A stretch of DNA of 64,000 nt from Prevotella sp. (lineage in GTDB: Bacteria > Bacteroidota > Bacteroidia > Bacteroidales > Bacteroidaceae). Numbering within the stretch: the first letter of the stretch is position 1; each line of letters starts with the position of its first letter. Below are positions 1 to 8,847 of the stretch, one piece after another. The stretch is from the NCBI GenBank assembly GCA_017557185.1, contig JAFZAP010000062.1, positions 56,511-120,510 on the forward strand. The letters are read 5' to 3'. The notes under the pieces were generated by a model. The model made no database searches. It was not told the DNA's origin and worked only from the letters and a program-made list of their open reading frames with translations. The translations under genes were made by a program, and so were the position numbers.

Positions 1-1
1 T

Positions 2-190
2 CTGATGAAAGAGCTCGGCTACAGCGACGGCTATAAGTACAGCCACGACTTCCCCGGTAACTTCGTCGAACAGCAGTATCTCCCTGACCGCCTGCTCGAC
101 ACGCGCTTCTGGCATGCTCAGCACTCCCCGTCGGAGGAGAAGCTCTACCAGAACATGCTTCGCAACTGGGGCGACAGATTTAAGGATTGA
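2..190 (+). CDS. rarA: Replication-associated recombination protein A, C-terminal fragment
   Basis: This is the last 62 codons of a gene that begins upstream of the window; the frame is open to the left edge. The residues (GYKYSHDFPGNFVEQQYLPD followed by a short helical tail) match the C-terminal tetramerisation region of the RarA/MgsA AAA+ ATPases, which act at stalled replication forks. The ATPase core lies outside the window, so the call rests on the tail alone. The next gene follows after 15 bases in the same direction. Confidence 0.75.
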   Translation: MMKELGYSDGYKYSHDFPGNFVEQQYLPDRLLDTRFWHAQHSPSEEKLYQNMLRNWGDRFKD

Positions 191-205
191 AATGGAAATA
201 GATAT

Positions 206-1174
206 ATGAAAAAGAGAATGAATATCGTTGAACTCGATGGCTACGCAGCCAATCCCGGCGACCTGTCGTGGGAACCGTTACGCGAGCTCGGTGAACTCAC
301 GGTTTATGACCGCACACCTGCTTCGCTCGTTGTCGAACGCGCCAAGGATGCCGATATCATCTTAATCAATAAGGTCATCATCGATGAGGAAGTGCTTTCG
401 CAGCTCCCGCGTCTGAAATATATCGGTGTTCTCGCTACGGGCTATAACGTCGTGGATGTTGAGGCTGCCACCCGTCGTGGCATCGTCGTCACCAACATCC
501 CTGCCTACAGCACCGAGAGTGTTGCACAGATGACGTTCGCACACATCCTGAACATCACCAACCGCATTGGCCACTATGCACGCCAGAGCCGTGAGGGACG
601 CTGGAGTAGCAATCCCGATTTCTGCTATTGGGACACGAAGCTCTGCGAACTCTCCGGCAAGACTATCGGCATCGTCGGACTGGGCAATATCGGTATGCGC
701 GTGGCCACCATCGCCCGCTTCTTCGGGATGGATGTGTTCGCCTATACCAGCAAGAATTCTGCCGACCTGCCCGAAGGCATTCAGAAGACCACCCTCGACG
801 GCCTCTATGCCGTTAGCGACATCGTGACACTGCATTGTCCGCTCAACGCCGACACCCGTCATCTCATCAATGCCGAGTCGCTGGCGAAGATGAAGGAGGG
901 TTCCATCCTTATCAACACCGGTCGCGGACCGCTCGTCGACGAGGAAGCTGTTGCCGAAGCACTCGCCTCCGGCCATCTGGGCGGCTATGGCGCCGACGTG
1001 ATGATCGACGAGCCGCCATCGCCCAACAATCCGCTGCTGGCACAGCGCAACGCTTTCATCACGCCGCACATCGCCTGGGCAACACGCGAAGCCCGCCAGC
1101 GGCTCATGGATATCTGCGTCAGCAATGTGAAGGCATTCATCGAAGGCAAGCAGCTGAACATCGTCAACCCGTAA
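206..1174 (+). CDS. D-2-hydroxyacid dehydrogenase (hydroxypyruvate/glycerate dehydrogenase-like)
   Basis: The 322-residue protein has the full D-isomer-specific 2-hydroxyacid dehydrogenase layout: substrate-domain halves at both ends and an NAD-binding Rossmann domain in the middle with GLGNIG at 158-163. The catalytic triad of the family is intact: Arg240 (NTGRGP), Glu269 (IDEPP) and His288 (TPHIAW). Members reduce 2-keto acids such as hydroxypyruvate, glyoxylate or pyruvate with NADH in the cytoplasm; the exact substrate cannot be read from sequence. The start at 206 gives a short MKKR lead; an internal Met at codon 5 is an alternative. It lies 15 bases after rarA and 23 bases before a membrane protein, so the three may be co-transcribed. 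Confidence 0.85.
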   Translation: MKKRMNIVELDGYAANPGDLSWEPLRELGELTVYDRTPASLVVERAKDADIILINKVIIDEEVLSQLPRLKYIGVLATGYNVVDVEAATRRGIVVTNIPAYSTESVAQMTFAHILNITNRIGHYARQSREGRWSSNPDFCYWDTKLCELSGKTIGIVGLGNIGMRVATIARFFGMDVFAYTSKNSADLPEGIQKTTLDGLYAVSDIVTLHCPLNADTRHLINAESLAKMKEGSILINTGRGPLVDEEAVAEALASGHLGGYGADVMIDEPPSPNNPLLAQRNAFITPHIAWATREARQRLMDICVSNVKAFIEGKQLNIVNP

Positions 1175-1197
1175 TCGTCATTGCTTGCGCCAGCCCT

Positions 1198-1869
1198 ATG
1201 AACTACGAACTGACCACCGATCCGGAACTCATGGCAACCGTACAGCGCGTCATCGAGTTTCTCGGCACATTCGCCTTTGCCATCTCCGGCATTCGCCACG
1301 CGGCTGCTTGCCGGTTCGACTGGTTTGGCGGCTTCGTCTGCGGCGTGTGTGTGGCCATTGGTGGAGGAACGCTGCGCGATGTGATGCTTGGCGTCACGCC
1401 GTTCTGGATGACGTCGCCGTTCTACGTTGTCTGCACGCTGCTGGCACAGGCGTTCGTCATTCTCTTCGCCCATTCGCTGAAGCGGCTCGACAATGCCTGG
1501 TTCGTGTTCGACACGCTCGGCCTGGCGCTGTTCACGATAGCCGGACTGCAGAAGACGCTCGACTGCGGACACGCCATGTGGGTGGCCATCCTCATGGGCT
1601 GCATCACGGGAAGCGCAGGCGGTGTCATCCGCGACCTGTTCCTCAATCGCACACCCCTCATCTTCCGCAAGGAAATCTATGCGATGGCCAGCATCGTCGG
1701 CGGTGTTCTCTACTGGCTGCTCATGATCAGCGATGCAGGCGTCGGCGTAGCGTCAGTCGTCACGTTCTTCTTCATCTGCATCGTCCGCGCGCTGGCCATG
1801 AAGTATCACATCTCGCTGCCGCAGCTACGGCTTGAGGACGATCAGGCACCCGACAACGATTCTAAATGA
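1198..1869 (+). CDS. TRIC-type/UPF0126 (YicG-like) membrane channel protein
   Basis: The 223-residue protein consists of about seven hydrophobic helices arranged as two similar halves, as in the UPF0126/YicG family, whose members are structurally related to trimeric intracellular cation channels. The family signatures GGGTLRDVMLG in the first half and GSAGGVIRDLF in the second are both present. The reading frame extends upstream to 835, but the segment before 1198 overlaps the dehydrogenase gene and has a composition typical of an out-of-frame shadow, so the Met at 1198 (MNYELTTDPELM) is taken as the start. It probably conducts small cations or glycine-like solutes across the inner membrane; the substrate is unproven. 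Confidence 0.8.
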   Translation: MNYELTTDPELMATVQRVIEFLGTFAFAISGIRHAAACRFDWFGGFVCGVCVAIGGGTLRDVMLGVTPFWMTSPFYVVCTLLAQAFVILFAHSLKRLDNAWFVFDTLGLALFTIAGLQKTLDCGHAMWVAILMGCITGSAGGVIRDLFLNRTPLIFRKEIYAMASIVGGVLYWLLMISDAGVGVASVVTFFFICIVRALAMKYHISLPQLRLEDDQAPDNDSK

Positions 1870-1891
1870 AATATTCAATAGGTAAAAAGAC

Positions 1892-3175
1892 ATGAAGGAA
1901 AAACTGAGTCCCGCCACGCTTTGTGTACAGGGTGGCTGGAAGCCGAAAAACGGCGAAGCACGCGTGCTCCCCATCTATCAGAGCACCACGTTCAAGTATG
2001 ACAACACCGAGGAAATGGCCGATCTCTTCGATTTGAAGAAGGAGGGCTATTTCTATACCCGTCTGCAGAACCCCACCAACGACGCTGTGGCTGCGAAGAT
2101 TGCAGCCCTCGAGGGTGGAGTAGGGGCGATGCTCACCTCCAGCGGACAGGCTGCCAACTTCTATGCCATCTTCAACATCTGCGAGGCTGGCGACCATTTC
2201 GTGACTTCCAACGAAATCTATGGCGGCACGTACAACCTCTTCGGTGTGACGCTGAAGAAGCTCGGCATCGACTGCACATTCGTCAATCAGGAAGCATCCG
2301 AAGAAGAGATCGAAGCTGCTTTCCGTCCTAACACGAAGGCTCTCTTCGGCGAGACCATCTCCAATCCCGGCTGCCGCGTTCTCGACATCGAGAAGTTCGC
2401 CCGCATCGCCCATCGTCACGGCGTTCCGCTTATCGTCGACAACACCTTCCCAACACCCATCAACTGCCGGCCTTTCGAGTGGGGCGCCGATATCGTGACG
2501 CATTCCACAACGAAGTATATGGACGGTCACGCCACGCAGGTGGGCGGCTGCGTCGTCGACAGCGGAAACTTCGATTGGGATGCCCATGCCGAGAAATTCC
2601 CGGGTCTGTGCACGCCCGATGAGTCGTATCACGGACTCACCTACACGAAAGCCTTTGGCAAGATGGCCTATATGACCAAGCTCGTGGCGCAGCTCATGCG
2701 CGATCTCGGCAGCATTCCCTCGCCGCACAATGCCTTCCTGCTCAATCTCGGACTCGAGACGCTTCATCTGCGCATGCAGCGACATTGCGAGAACGCACAG
2801 CGCGTGGCTGAGTTCCTGCAGCAGGACGAGCGCGTGGCATGGGTCCACTACAGCGGACTCCCTGGCGACGATTGTCACGAGTTAGCACAGAAATATCTGC
2901 CCGACGGTTCGTGTGGTGTCATCGCCTTCGGACTGAAGGGTGACCGCCAGACAGCCATCAAGTTCATGGATTCTCTTCAGATGATCGCTATTGTCACCCA
3001 TGTGGCCGATGCCCGCACTTGCGTGCTTCATCCTGCCAGCCACACCCATCGTCAGCTCTCCGACGAACAGCTCATGGAGGCAGGCGTGGCACCCGACCTC
3101 ATCCGCCTTTCCGTAGGCATCGAGGACGTCAACGATATCCTTGCCGATATCCGCCAGGCATTGGAGCAGATTTAG
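1892..3175 (+). CDS. metY: O-acetylhomoserine aminocarboxypropyltransferase (sulfhydrylase)
   Basis: The 427-residue protein is a PLP-dependent Cys/Met-metabolism enzyme of the MetY class. The PLP-binding lysine is Lys208 in HSTTKYMDGH, and length plus the N-terminal LCVQGGWKPKNGE segment fit MetY better than the shorter MetB/MetC enzymes. It would condense O-acetylhomoserine with sulfide to give homocysteine in methionine synthesis. CysK, which uses sulfide to make cysteine, is the next plus-strand gene, so sulfur assimilation genes cluster here. Its TAG stop shares bases with the TAA stop of the convergent helicase gene. Confidence 0.88.
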   Translation: MKEKLSPATLCVQGGWKPKNGEARVLPIYQSTTFKYDNTEEMADLFDLKKEGYFYTRLQNPTNDAVAAKIAALEGGVGAMLTSSGQAANFYAIFNICEAGDHFVTSNEIYGGTYNLFGVTLKKLGIDCTFVNQEASEEEIEAAFRPNTKALFGETISNPGCRVLDIEKFARIAHRHGVPLIVDNTFPTPINCRPFEWGADIVTHSTTKYMDGHATQVGGCVVDSGNFDWDAHAEKFPGLCTPDESYHGLTYTKAFGKMAYMTKLVAQLMRDLGSIPSPHNAFLLNLGLETLHLRMQRHCENAQRVAEFLQQDERVAWVHYSGLPGDDCHELAQKYLPDGSCGVIAFGLKGDRQTAIKFMDSLQMIAIVTHVADARTCVLHPASHTHRQLSDEQLMEAGVAPDLIRLSVGIEDVNDILADIRQALEQI

Positions 3176-5400
3176 CCTCCCCTTATCACCAGCTGTATCT
3201 CGGCAAAAGTCACATCAGGCGGGCAGAGGGCCTTCACGGCTTTCAGCCCGTTTTCTGTTCCCACGACGCCCAGCACGCGACTGATGGCGGCATAGTGCTC
3301 CTCGCCGATGATGTCGGCTGCCGAAAGCTCGCCCGACTCGATGTAGGTGGCCAGATGGCTGAGGACGGTGCTCAGTCCTAAGCCGCGCTCTGCGGCGATG
3401 TCCACAGGCGACAGGCCCTGCAGGAACATCCGGTAGGTCACGATGCGCGTGTTTTCCTTCTTCGGTTTCTCCTTCTTCACCTTCTTGGCTTTCTTCTCCC
3501 TCTTCTCGGTGCTGCCGTCCTGGATATCCATCGCGGCAACCTGCGACAGGCGCTTGTTGATGAGATAGCCCGCCGTCGTGAACCCCGACTCGGCGATGCG
3601 CTTCAGCAGGAAGCGGCGCGAGAGGAATGATTCCACCGTCTCTGCCAACGCTTCGCCCAGGCGCTTCATCGCCTCCTTGTTGTTGCTCTTCACGGGCTTT
3701 GTGAGCGCCAGCGGCTCGTTCAGGATGTCGCCCAGCTTCCCGTCGAAATACGCGCAGCTGCGCTTCACCCGTTCCAGAAACTCCTTGCCGTGCAGCTGTT
3801 CCACGCTCATCCGGCCTATCGCCAATCGCCACTTCGTCGCCACGTCGCCGACTTCCTTACGCAGTTCCTGCAGCGATTGCTTGTGCAGGTTCGTGACGTG
3901 AGTGAATGCGTTGTAGAAGTACTCGATGAACAGCCTTCCGAGGTGCTCCTCCTGATAGATGATGGAGGTGAAGTCGAACAGCTCGAGCAACAGGCGCCGA
4001 TAGAACTCCTCCTTCAGCACCGGCAGCTGGGCGATGCTCTGGCGGGCCGCTTCCTCCTGATAGTCGATGTACTGGCTCACGCGCTGGTCGTTGATGATGG
4101 CTCGCGCCTCGATGGGCGAGGCCAGCTGCAGACCTTCCAGCGTGCGACAGCGGCTCAGCGCAACATACACCTGCCCGGGGGCAAACGACTGGTTGGCATC
4201 GATGATGGCATGCTCGAACGTAAGTCCCTGGCTCTTGTGTATTGTGATGGCCCACGCCAGTCGTAGCGGCAGCTGTGTGAAAGTGCCCTGAATGTCGGTT
4301 TTCAGCTCGCGCGTCTCGGCATCCAGCGTGTATTTCGCGTTCTCCCACGTCTGCGGCTCCACCTCTATTTCGTCATCGTCGCCCTCGCACTTCACGAACA
4401 CGCGGGCCGCGTTTCTCTCCTCTCTTCTCTCTCCTCTATCCATTAAAATCATCGTCACCTGGGCGATACGGCCGTTGTAGTAGCGGTGCTCGCCCGATGT
4501 GTCATTCTTCACGAACATCACCTGTGTGCCGACCTTCAGTGTGAGCAGGTCGGAAGTGGGGTAGGAGTAGTCGGGGAAAGTGCCGTCAACCTTCGCCTGG
4601 AAGGTGAAAGGCTCCGTCGGCAGCTGCGAGAGCCGTTCTTCGTTGATGCGGTCGGCGGATGCGTTGTGTGTGCAGAGGCGTATGGAGCCCGACTCCGCGT
4701 TCTCCGACGGGGCCAGTCGGCTGTTCAGCATCGCGAGGTCTTCGCGAGTGGGAGTGCCCGTTCGCACGTGGTTCAGCAGCTCCACGAACCGCTCGTCCTG
4801 CTGTCGGTAGATGGTCTCCAGCTGTATCGTCACATAGTCGGTCTGCGCCAATGCCTTGCTGCCGAAGAAGTAGGGTGTGGCATAGTAGGGCCGAAGCATC
4901 GCCTCGTCGTCGGGCGTCACCACTGGCGTCAGCTGTCCGAGGTCGCCAATCATCAGCAGTTGTATGCCGCCAAACGGCAGATAGCTGTTTCGGAAGCGTC
5001 GCAGCACTGAGTCGATGGCATCGAGCAAGTCGGCGCGCACCATCGAGATCTCGTCGATGATCAGCAGGTCCATCGAGGCAATGATCTTGCGCTTTTCGCG
5101 GCTGAAGTCGAAGCGGCTCTTCATCTTCGCATCAGGCACAAACGGCGACAGCGGCAGCTGGAAGAACGAGTGAATCGTCACGCCTCCCGCGTTGATGGCA
5201 GCCACGCCTGTCGGTGCTACCACCACGCTTCGCTTCGTGCTCTCCGCCACCACCCGTTTCAGGAAAGTCGTCTTTCCCGTTCCAGCCTTTCCCGTTAGGA
5301 AGATGCTGCGCCCGGTGTGCTCGATGAAATCCCACGCCAGTTGCAGTTCCCGATTCGTCTGCTGTGCCTCCGATAGCTCGCTTCCAAGTTCCTTCTCCAT
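3172..5400 (-). CDS. Pif1/RecD-like DNA helicase with C-terminal helix-turn-helix domain
   Basis: The 742-residue protein starts MEKELGSELS. It carries a Walker A motif GKAGTGKTT at 37-45, a Walker B motif IIDE around 114-117 and the late superfamily 1B motifs AITIHKSQGLTFEH and YVALSRCRTLEGL, which identify a Pif1/RecD2-type 5'-3' helicase. After a lysine-rich linker it ends in a winged-helix HTH_40 type domain (MFLQGLSPVDIAAERGLGLS), an architecture common in Bacteroidales. The frame is open further upstream to 5844, but that part overlaps cysK and lies upstream of the promoter, so the Met at 5400 is chosen. The likely role is in replication or repair; the C-terminal HTH may help recruit it to DNA. 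Confidence 0.85.
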   Translation of the reverse strand: MEKELGSELSEAQQTNRELQLAWDFIEHTGRSIFLTGKAGTGKTTFLKRVVAESTKRSVVVAPTGVAAINAGGVTIHSFFQLPLSPFVPDAKMKSRFDFSREKRKIIASMDLLIIDEISMVRADLLDAIDSVLRRFRNSYLPFGGIQLLMIGDLGQLTPVVTPDDEAMLRPYYATPYFFGSKALAQTDYVTIQLETIYRQQDERFVELLNHVRTGTPTREDLAMLNSRLAPSENAESGSIRLCTHNASADRINEERLSQLPTEPFTFQAKVDGTFPDYSYPTSDLLTLKVGTQVMFVKNDTSGEHRYYNGRIAQVTMILMDRGERREERNAARVFVKCEGDDDEIEVEPQTWENAKYTLDAETRELKTDIQGTFTQLPLRLAWAITIHKSQGLTFEHAIIDANQSFAPGQVYVALSRCRTLEGLQLASPIEARAIINDQRVSQYIDYQEEAARQSIAQLPVLKEEFYRRLLLELFDFTSIIYQEEHLGRLFIEYFYNAFTHVTNLHKQSLQELRKEVGDVATKWRLAIGRMSVEQLHGKEFLERVKRSCAYFDGKLGDILNEPLALTKPVKSNNKEAMKRLGEALAETVESFLSRRFLLKRIAESGFTTAGYLINKRLSQVAAMDIQDGSTEKREKKAKKVKKEKPKKENTRIVTYRMFLQGLSPVDIAAERGLGLSTVLSHLATYIESGELSAADIIGEEHYAAISRVLGVVGTENGLKAVKALCPPDVTFAEIQLVIRGG

Positions 5401-5422
5401 GCTTGTGATTATTATTTGTTGG

Positions 5423-5454
5423 CAAAGGTACAAATAAGCGATGGAAAAACCAAA
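5423..5454 (-). promoter_or_regulatory. Bacteroidetes sigma-A promoter of the Pif1-like helicase
   Basis: Read on the minus strand, TTTG at 5454-5451 is followed after 20 bases by TACCTTTG at 5430-5423. This matches the TTTG-N19/20-TAnnTTTG consensus and leaves a leader of roughly 17 bases before the Met at 5400. Confidence 0.75.
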
Positions 5455-5466
5455 TGTATTTGCAAT

Positions 5467-5484
5467 ATACCATAAGTTTGGTAT
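5467..5484. promoter_or_regulatory. Candidate operator: inverted repeat between the helicase and cysK promoters
   Basis: ATACCA and TGGTAT are separated by six bases, giving an 18-bp dyad. It sits between the -33 elements of the two divergent promoters, upstream of cysK, where a repressor or activator of sulfur metabolism could bind. Only the dyad is seen; the regulator is unknown. Confidence 0.35.
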
Positions 5485-5506
5485 GCAGATTACCACTGAT
5501 TGGCTA

Positions 5507-5537
5507 TTTCGCGGTTCTGATATTCGCCGTACCTTTG
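5507..5537 (+). promoter_or_regulatory. Promoter of cysK
   Basis: TTTC at 5507-5510 is followed after 19 bases by TACCTTTG at 5530-5537, close to the Bacteroidetes consensus. Transcription would start near 5543, giving a leader of about 35 bases. Confidence 0.75.
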
Positions 5538-5578
5538 CACCCAGATATTTATATCCAACAAACAAAAAACGTAGAACT

Positions 5579-6526
5579 ATGGCAAAGATTGCAAAACAGT
5601 TGACCGAGCTCATCGGTAACACTCCACTTCTGGAGCTTGAGAAAATTTCTAAGGCAAAAGGTATCGAAACCCCCATTATCGCCAAGATTGAGTATTTCAA
5701 CCCGGGCGGCAGCGTGAAAGACCGCATCGCGTTGGCCATGATTGAGGATGCCGAAGAGAAAGGCATTCTGACGCCCGGTGCAACCATCATCGAACCCACC
5801 AGCGGAAATACAGGCGTAGGATTGGCACTGGTATCGGCCGTCAAGGGCTACCATCTTATCCTTACCATGCCTGAAACCATGAGCGTGGAGCGTCGAAACC
5901 TTGTGAAGGCCTATGGAGCCGAAGTGCGCCTCACCTCGGGAAAGGACGGAATGCCTGGTGCCATCCGTGCCGCCAACGAGTTGCGTGACTCTATTCCCGG
6001 CAGCGTGATCCTGCAACAGTTCGAAACCCCCGCCAATCCTTCCAAACACTATGCGACGACAGGTCCTGAGATCTGGCGTCAGACTGATGGCGAAGTCGAT
6101 ATCTTCATCGGTGGAGTAGGCACGGGCGGCACCATCTCGGGTGTGGGCAAGTATCTGAAGGAGCAGAACCCCGACATCAAGATTATCGCCGTGGAACCCA
6201 AGTCGAGTCCCGTACTGAACGGCGGACCGAGCGGGCCGCACAAGATTCAGGGCATCGGAGCCGGCTTCGTGCCGAAGACCTACGATTCGGAAGTCATCGA
6301 CGAAGTATTCGATGTAGAGAACGACGATGCCATCCGCACCAGTCGCGAGGTTGCCCAGCAGGAAGGAGTGTTGGTTGGAATCTCCGCCGGAGCAGCCCTC
6401 TATGCAGCGTTCGAGGTGGCAAAGCGTCCTGAGAACAAGGGCAAGAACATCGTGGCCCTGCTCCCCGACACGGGTGAGCGCTATCTCAGCACCGTGCTCT
6501 ATGCCTTTGAGGACTATCCATTGTAA
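5579..6526 (+). CDS. cysK: Cysteine synthase A (O-acetylserine sulfhydrylase)
   Basis: The 315-residue protein is a fold-type II PLP enzyme. The Schiff-base lysine is Lys47 in NPGGSVKDRI, the substrate loop TSGNTG is at 74-79 and the phosphate-binding loop GVGTGGTISG is present. It converts O-acetylserine and sulfide to cysteine and acetate. The frame is open back to 5441, but the promoter -7 element lies at 5530-5537, so the Met at 5579 (MAKIAKQLTE) is the start. It is a single-gene unit with its own promoter; metY lies on the other side of the helicase gene. Confidence 0.93.
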   Translation: MAKIAKQLTELIGNTPLLELEKISKAKGIETPIIAKIEYFNPGGSVKDRIALAMIEDAEEKGILTPGATIIEPTSGNTGVGLALVSAVKGYHLILTMPETMSVERRNLVKAYGAEVRLTSGKDGMPGAIRAANELRDSIPGSVILQQFETPANPSKHYATTGPEIWRQTDGEVDIFIGGVGTGGTISGVGKYLKEQNPDIKIIAVEPKSSPVLNGGPSGPHKIQGIGAGFVPKTYDSEVIDEVFDVENDDAIRTSREVAQQEGVLVGISAGAALYAAFEVAKRPENKGKNIVALLPDTGERYLSTVLYAFEDYPL

Positions 6527-6529
6527 TTG

Positions 6530-6590
6530 GTTCAATGCGCCTGCGGCGCGGTTCAAAGTTCAAAAGTTCAATGCTGCTACGCAGCATGTA
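6530..6590. repeat. GTTCAA-type dispersed intergenic repeat
   Basis: After cysK the sequence repeats GGTTCAA/AGTTCAA around two short palindromes (GCGCCTGCGGCGC and GCTGCTACGCAGC). Related blocks occur near 38413-38463, 42982-43034 and 62520-62610, always between genes. Confidence 0.6.
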
Positions 6591-6653
6591 AGACCGAAAA
6601 AAGGCATTTATATACTATTTGGCCTTGTAGGGAATTGACAGGCATCAAGCTCA

Positions 6654-6723
6654 TGTAGGGACGCGGCGTGCCGCGTTATTAGCGAGGACATCATGTATTT
6701 ACGCGACACGTCGCGTCCCTACA
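6654..6723. repeat. 70-bp inverted-repeat element
   Basis: Two 23-bp arms (6654-6676 and 6701-6723) are inverted copies that differ at two positions. Each begins TGTAGGGACGCG and is itself a small hairpin (ACGCGGC-GT-GCCGCGT on the left, the A/T version on the right). It resembles a miniature non-coding element; no gene lies inside. Confidence 0.7.
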
Positions 6724-6813
6724 CATCTGGGGTCAAAAAGTATATAATTACCCAAAAAATCATTTCATGAGGACTTTCACTTCGGTGGAAATCCTTTTAT
6801 GAAAAAAAAATAG

Positions 6814-6821
6814 TATCTTTG
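6814..6821 (+). promoter_or_regulatory. -7 element directly before the TonB receptor
   Basis: TATCTTTG ends four bases before the GTG at 6826. Transcription from it would begin at or within a base or two of the start codon. No convincing -33 element is seen at the usual spacing. Confidence 0.55.
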
Positions 6822-6825
6822 CAGC

Positions 6826-8847
6826 GTGAAACTGCTCATCGCGCTCATCCTGTCGTTAGGCACCGTTGTCGCTCATGCCCAAGTGGCTGAGGTTGCCGAC
6901 ACCTCGAACGTCAAGACGCTCGAGGGGAAGAAGTTGTCGGAAGTCACCATCTCGGCTCAGAAGGCCGGACGCGTGAAGGCAAGTGGAGTGGGGAATGCTG
7001 ACCTCATTGGCACGAAGGAACTGCTTCGGGCCGCCTGTTGCAACCTCGGGGAAAGCTTCACCACCAATCCCTCCGTCGATGTGAACTACACCGACGCAGC
7101 CACAGGCGCACAACAGATCAGGCTGTTGGGGCTCTCGGGCACCTATGTGCAGATGCTCACCGAGAACATTCCCAACTACCGCGGACTGGCGGCGCCGTTT
7201 GCGCTGAGCTACATCCCAGGTCCGTGGATGCAGAGCATACAGGTTTCGAAGGGTGCCTCGTCGGTGAAGAACGGCTACGAGAGCATCACCGGCCAGATCA
7301 ACGTGGAGTTCAAGAAACCGCAGGCGACACCCTTCGCCGACGCGAACATTTATCTGAATACAAAAGGAAAGCTCGAGGCCAACCTCGGGGGAAACGTCCA
7401 TTTATCCGACAAATGGAGCACAGCCCTTCTCGGGCATTACGAAATCCTCGACAAGGCTCACGACGCGAATGGCGACGGGTTCGCCGATATGCCGAAGGTG
7501 CGGCAGGGATCGCTCCAGAGCCGATGGGCGTGGATGGGCGACAACTACATCTTCCAGGCCTCCGTCAAAGGATTGAAGGAGCATCGCGAGAGTGGACAGA
7601 TAGGGCACCATGCGGCAGGTAACGCCCATCCCTACCTTATTGACATCACCAACGAGCGCTACGAGGCCTTTGCCAAGAATGCCTATATCATCAACGACGA
7701 GCATTCCACAAACATCGCACTCATACTCTCCGGATCGCAACACCACGAGAACGCTTCCTATGGGCATAAGCTCTATCGTGCCGACCAGCGCAACGGCTAT
7801 GCCTCGCTGATGTTCGAAAGCGACCTCGGCGAGCATCACAGCATCTCGACGGGCGTGAGCCTGAACCACGACCATCTGAGCGAAAGCGTCGTCGCGAAAA
7901 GCGAAGAACAGACCACCGCCGAGGAGACGACACCCGGCATCTATGCCCAATACACCTACAAGCTGGGCGAACAGCTCACGCTGATGGGCGGTCTGCGTTG
8001 GGACCACAGCAACATCTACGGCAGCTTCCTGACGCCGAGGATGCACTTCAAATACGCCCCCAACGACATCATCACCCTGCGAGGCTCCGTCGGCAAGGGC
8101 TATCGCACAAGTCATGTGCTGGCCGAAAACAACTACCTGCTGGCCAGCGGACGAGAGATCATCATCGACAGCAACCTCGATCAGGAAGAAGCCTGGAACG
8201 CAGGAGTGAGCACCGTCGTCAGCATCCCCATAGGCAGCAAGAAGCTCGAGCTCAGTGCCGAATACTACTACACCAGTTTCCAGCATCAGACGGTGATCGA
8301 CCTCGACAGCAATCCGCATGCCGTGCTGTTCGGCAATCTCGACGGCAAGAGCTATTCGCACACCTACCAGCTCGAGGCCACCTATCCCTTCTTCGAGGGA
8401 TTCACGCTCACCGCCACCTATCGGCGAACCGACGTGAAATGCACCTACGGCGGCGTGCTGCGCGAAAAGCCGCTCACCAACCGCTACAAAAGCCTGTTCA
8501 CAGCCTCCTATGCGCCCGGGCTCGGCAAGTGGCAGTTCGATGCCACCCTGCAACTCAACGGCGGCGGGCGGCTGCCCGACAACCTTCAGCAGTCCACATA
8601 TCCCGCCTTCGAGCAGTTGAGCGCTCAGATCACCCGTTTCTTCCGCAACTGGAGCATCTATGCCGGCGGTGAGAACATCACGGGTTTCAAGCAGAAGAAT
8701 CCCATCATCGGTGCCGACGACCCCTGGAGCAGCAATTTCGACTCCACCATGATTTGGGGACCCCTCCACGGGCCTGTCTATTACGTTGGCGTCCGCCTGA
8801 ACTGGAACAAGATAAGCAGTCAAAAGATTAAAGATTCAAGAATATGA
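6826..8847 (+). CDS. TonB-dependent outer-membrane receptor, probably for a metal or metal chelate
   Basis: The 673-residue protein starts at a GTG with a signal peptide (KLLIALILSLGTVVAHA|Q), then a plug domain (about 35-160) and a TonB-dependent beta-barrel that ends with the typical aromatic C-terminal strand region. The plug begins with a Cys-Cys pair (RAACCNLGESF). It has no carboxypeptidase-like N-terminal domain and no SusD partner, so it is unlikely to be a glycan receptor. The next gene overlaps its stop by four bases and encodes an HMA metal-binding protein, which suggests import of a heavy metal such as copper. The substrate is an inference from that pairing. Confidence 0.85.
   Translation: MKLLIALILSLGTVVAHAQVAEVADTSNVKTLEGKKLSEVTISAQKAGRVKASGVGNADLIGTKELLRAACCNLGESFTTNPSVDVNYTDAATGAQQIRLLGLSGTYVQMLTENIPNYRGLAAPFALSYIPGPWMQSIQVSKGASSVKNGYESITGQINVEFKKPQATPFADANIYLNTKGKLEANLGGNVHLSDKWSTALLGHYEILDKAHDANGDGFADMPKVRQGSLQSRWAWMGDNYIFQASVKGLKEHRESGQIGHHAAGNAHPYLIDITNERYEAFAKNAYIINDEHSTNIALILSGSQHHENASYGHKLYRADQRNGYASLMFESDLGEHHSISTGVSLNHDHLSESVVAKSEEQTTAEETTPGIYAQYTYKLGEQLTLMGGLRWDHSNIYGSFLTPRMHFKYAPNDIITLRGSVGKGYRTSHVLAENNYLLASGREIIIDSNLDQEEAWNAGVSTVVSIPIGSKKLELSAEYYYTSFQHQTVIDLDSNPHAVLFGNLDGKSYSHTYQLEATYPFFEGFTLTATYRRTDVKCTYGGVLREKPLTNRYKSLFTASYAPGLGKWQFDATLQLNGGGRLPDNLQQSTYPAFEQLSAQITRFFRNWSIYAGGENITGFKQKNPIIGADDPWSSNFDSTMIWGPLHGPVYYVGVRLNWNKISSQKIKDSRI

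Noticed and set aside
835-1197. N-terminal extension of the TRIC-type protein
   Set aside because: It overlaps the dehydrogenase in another frame and has a shadow-like Arg/Ser/Ala composition; the Met at 1198 gives the family N-terminus.
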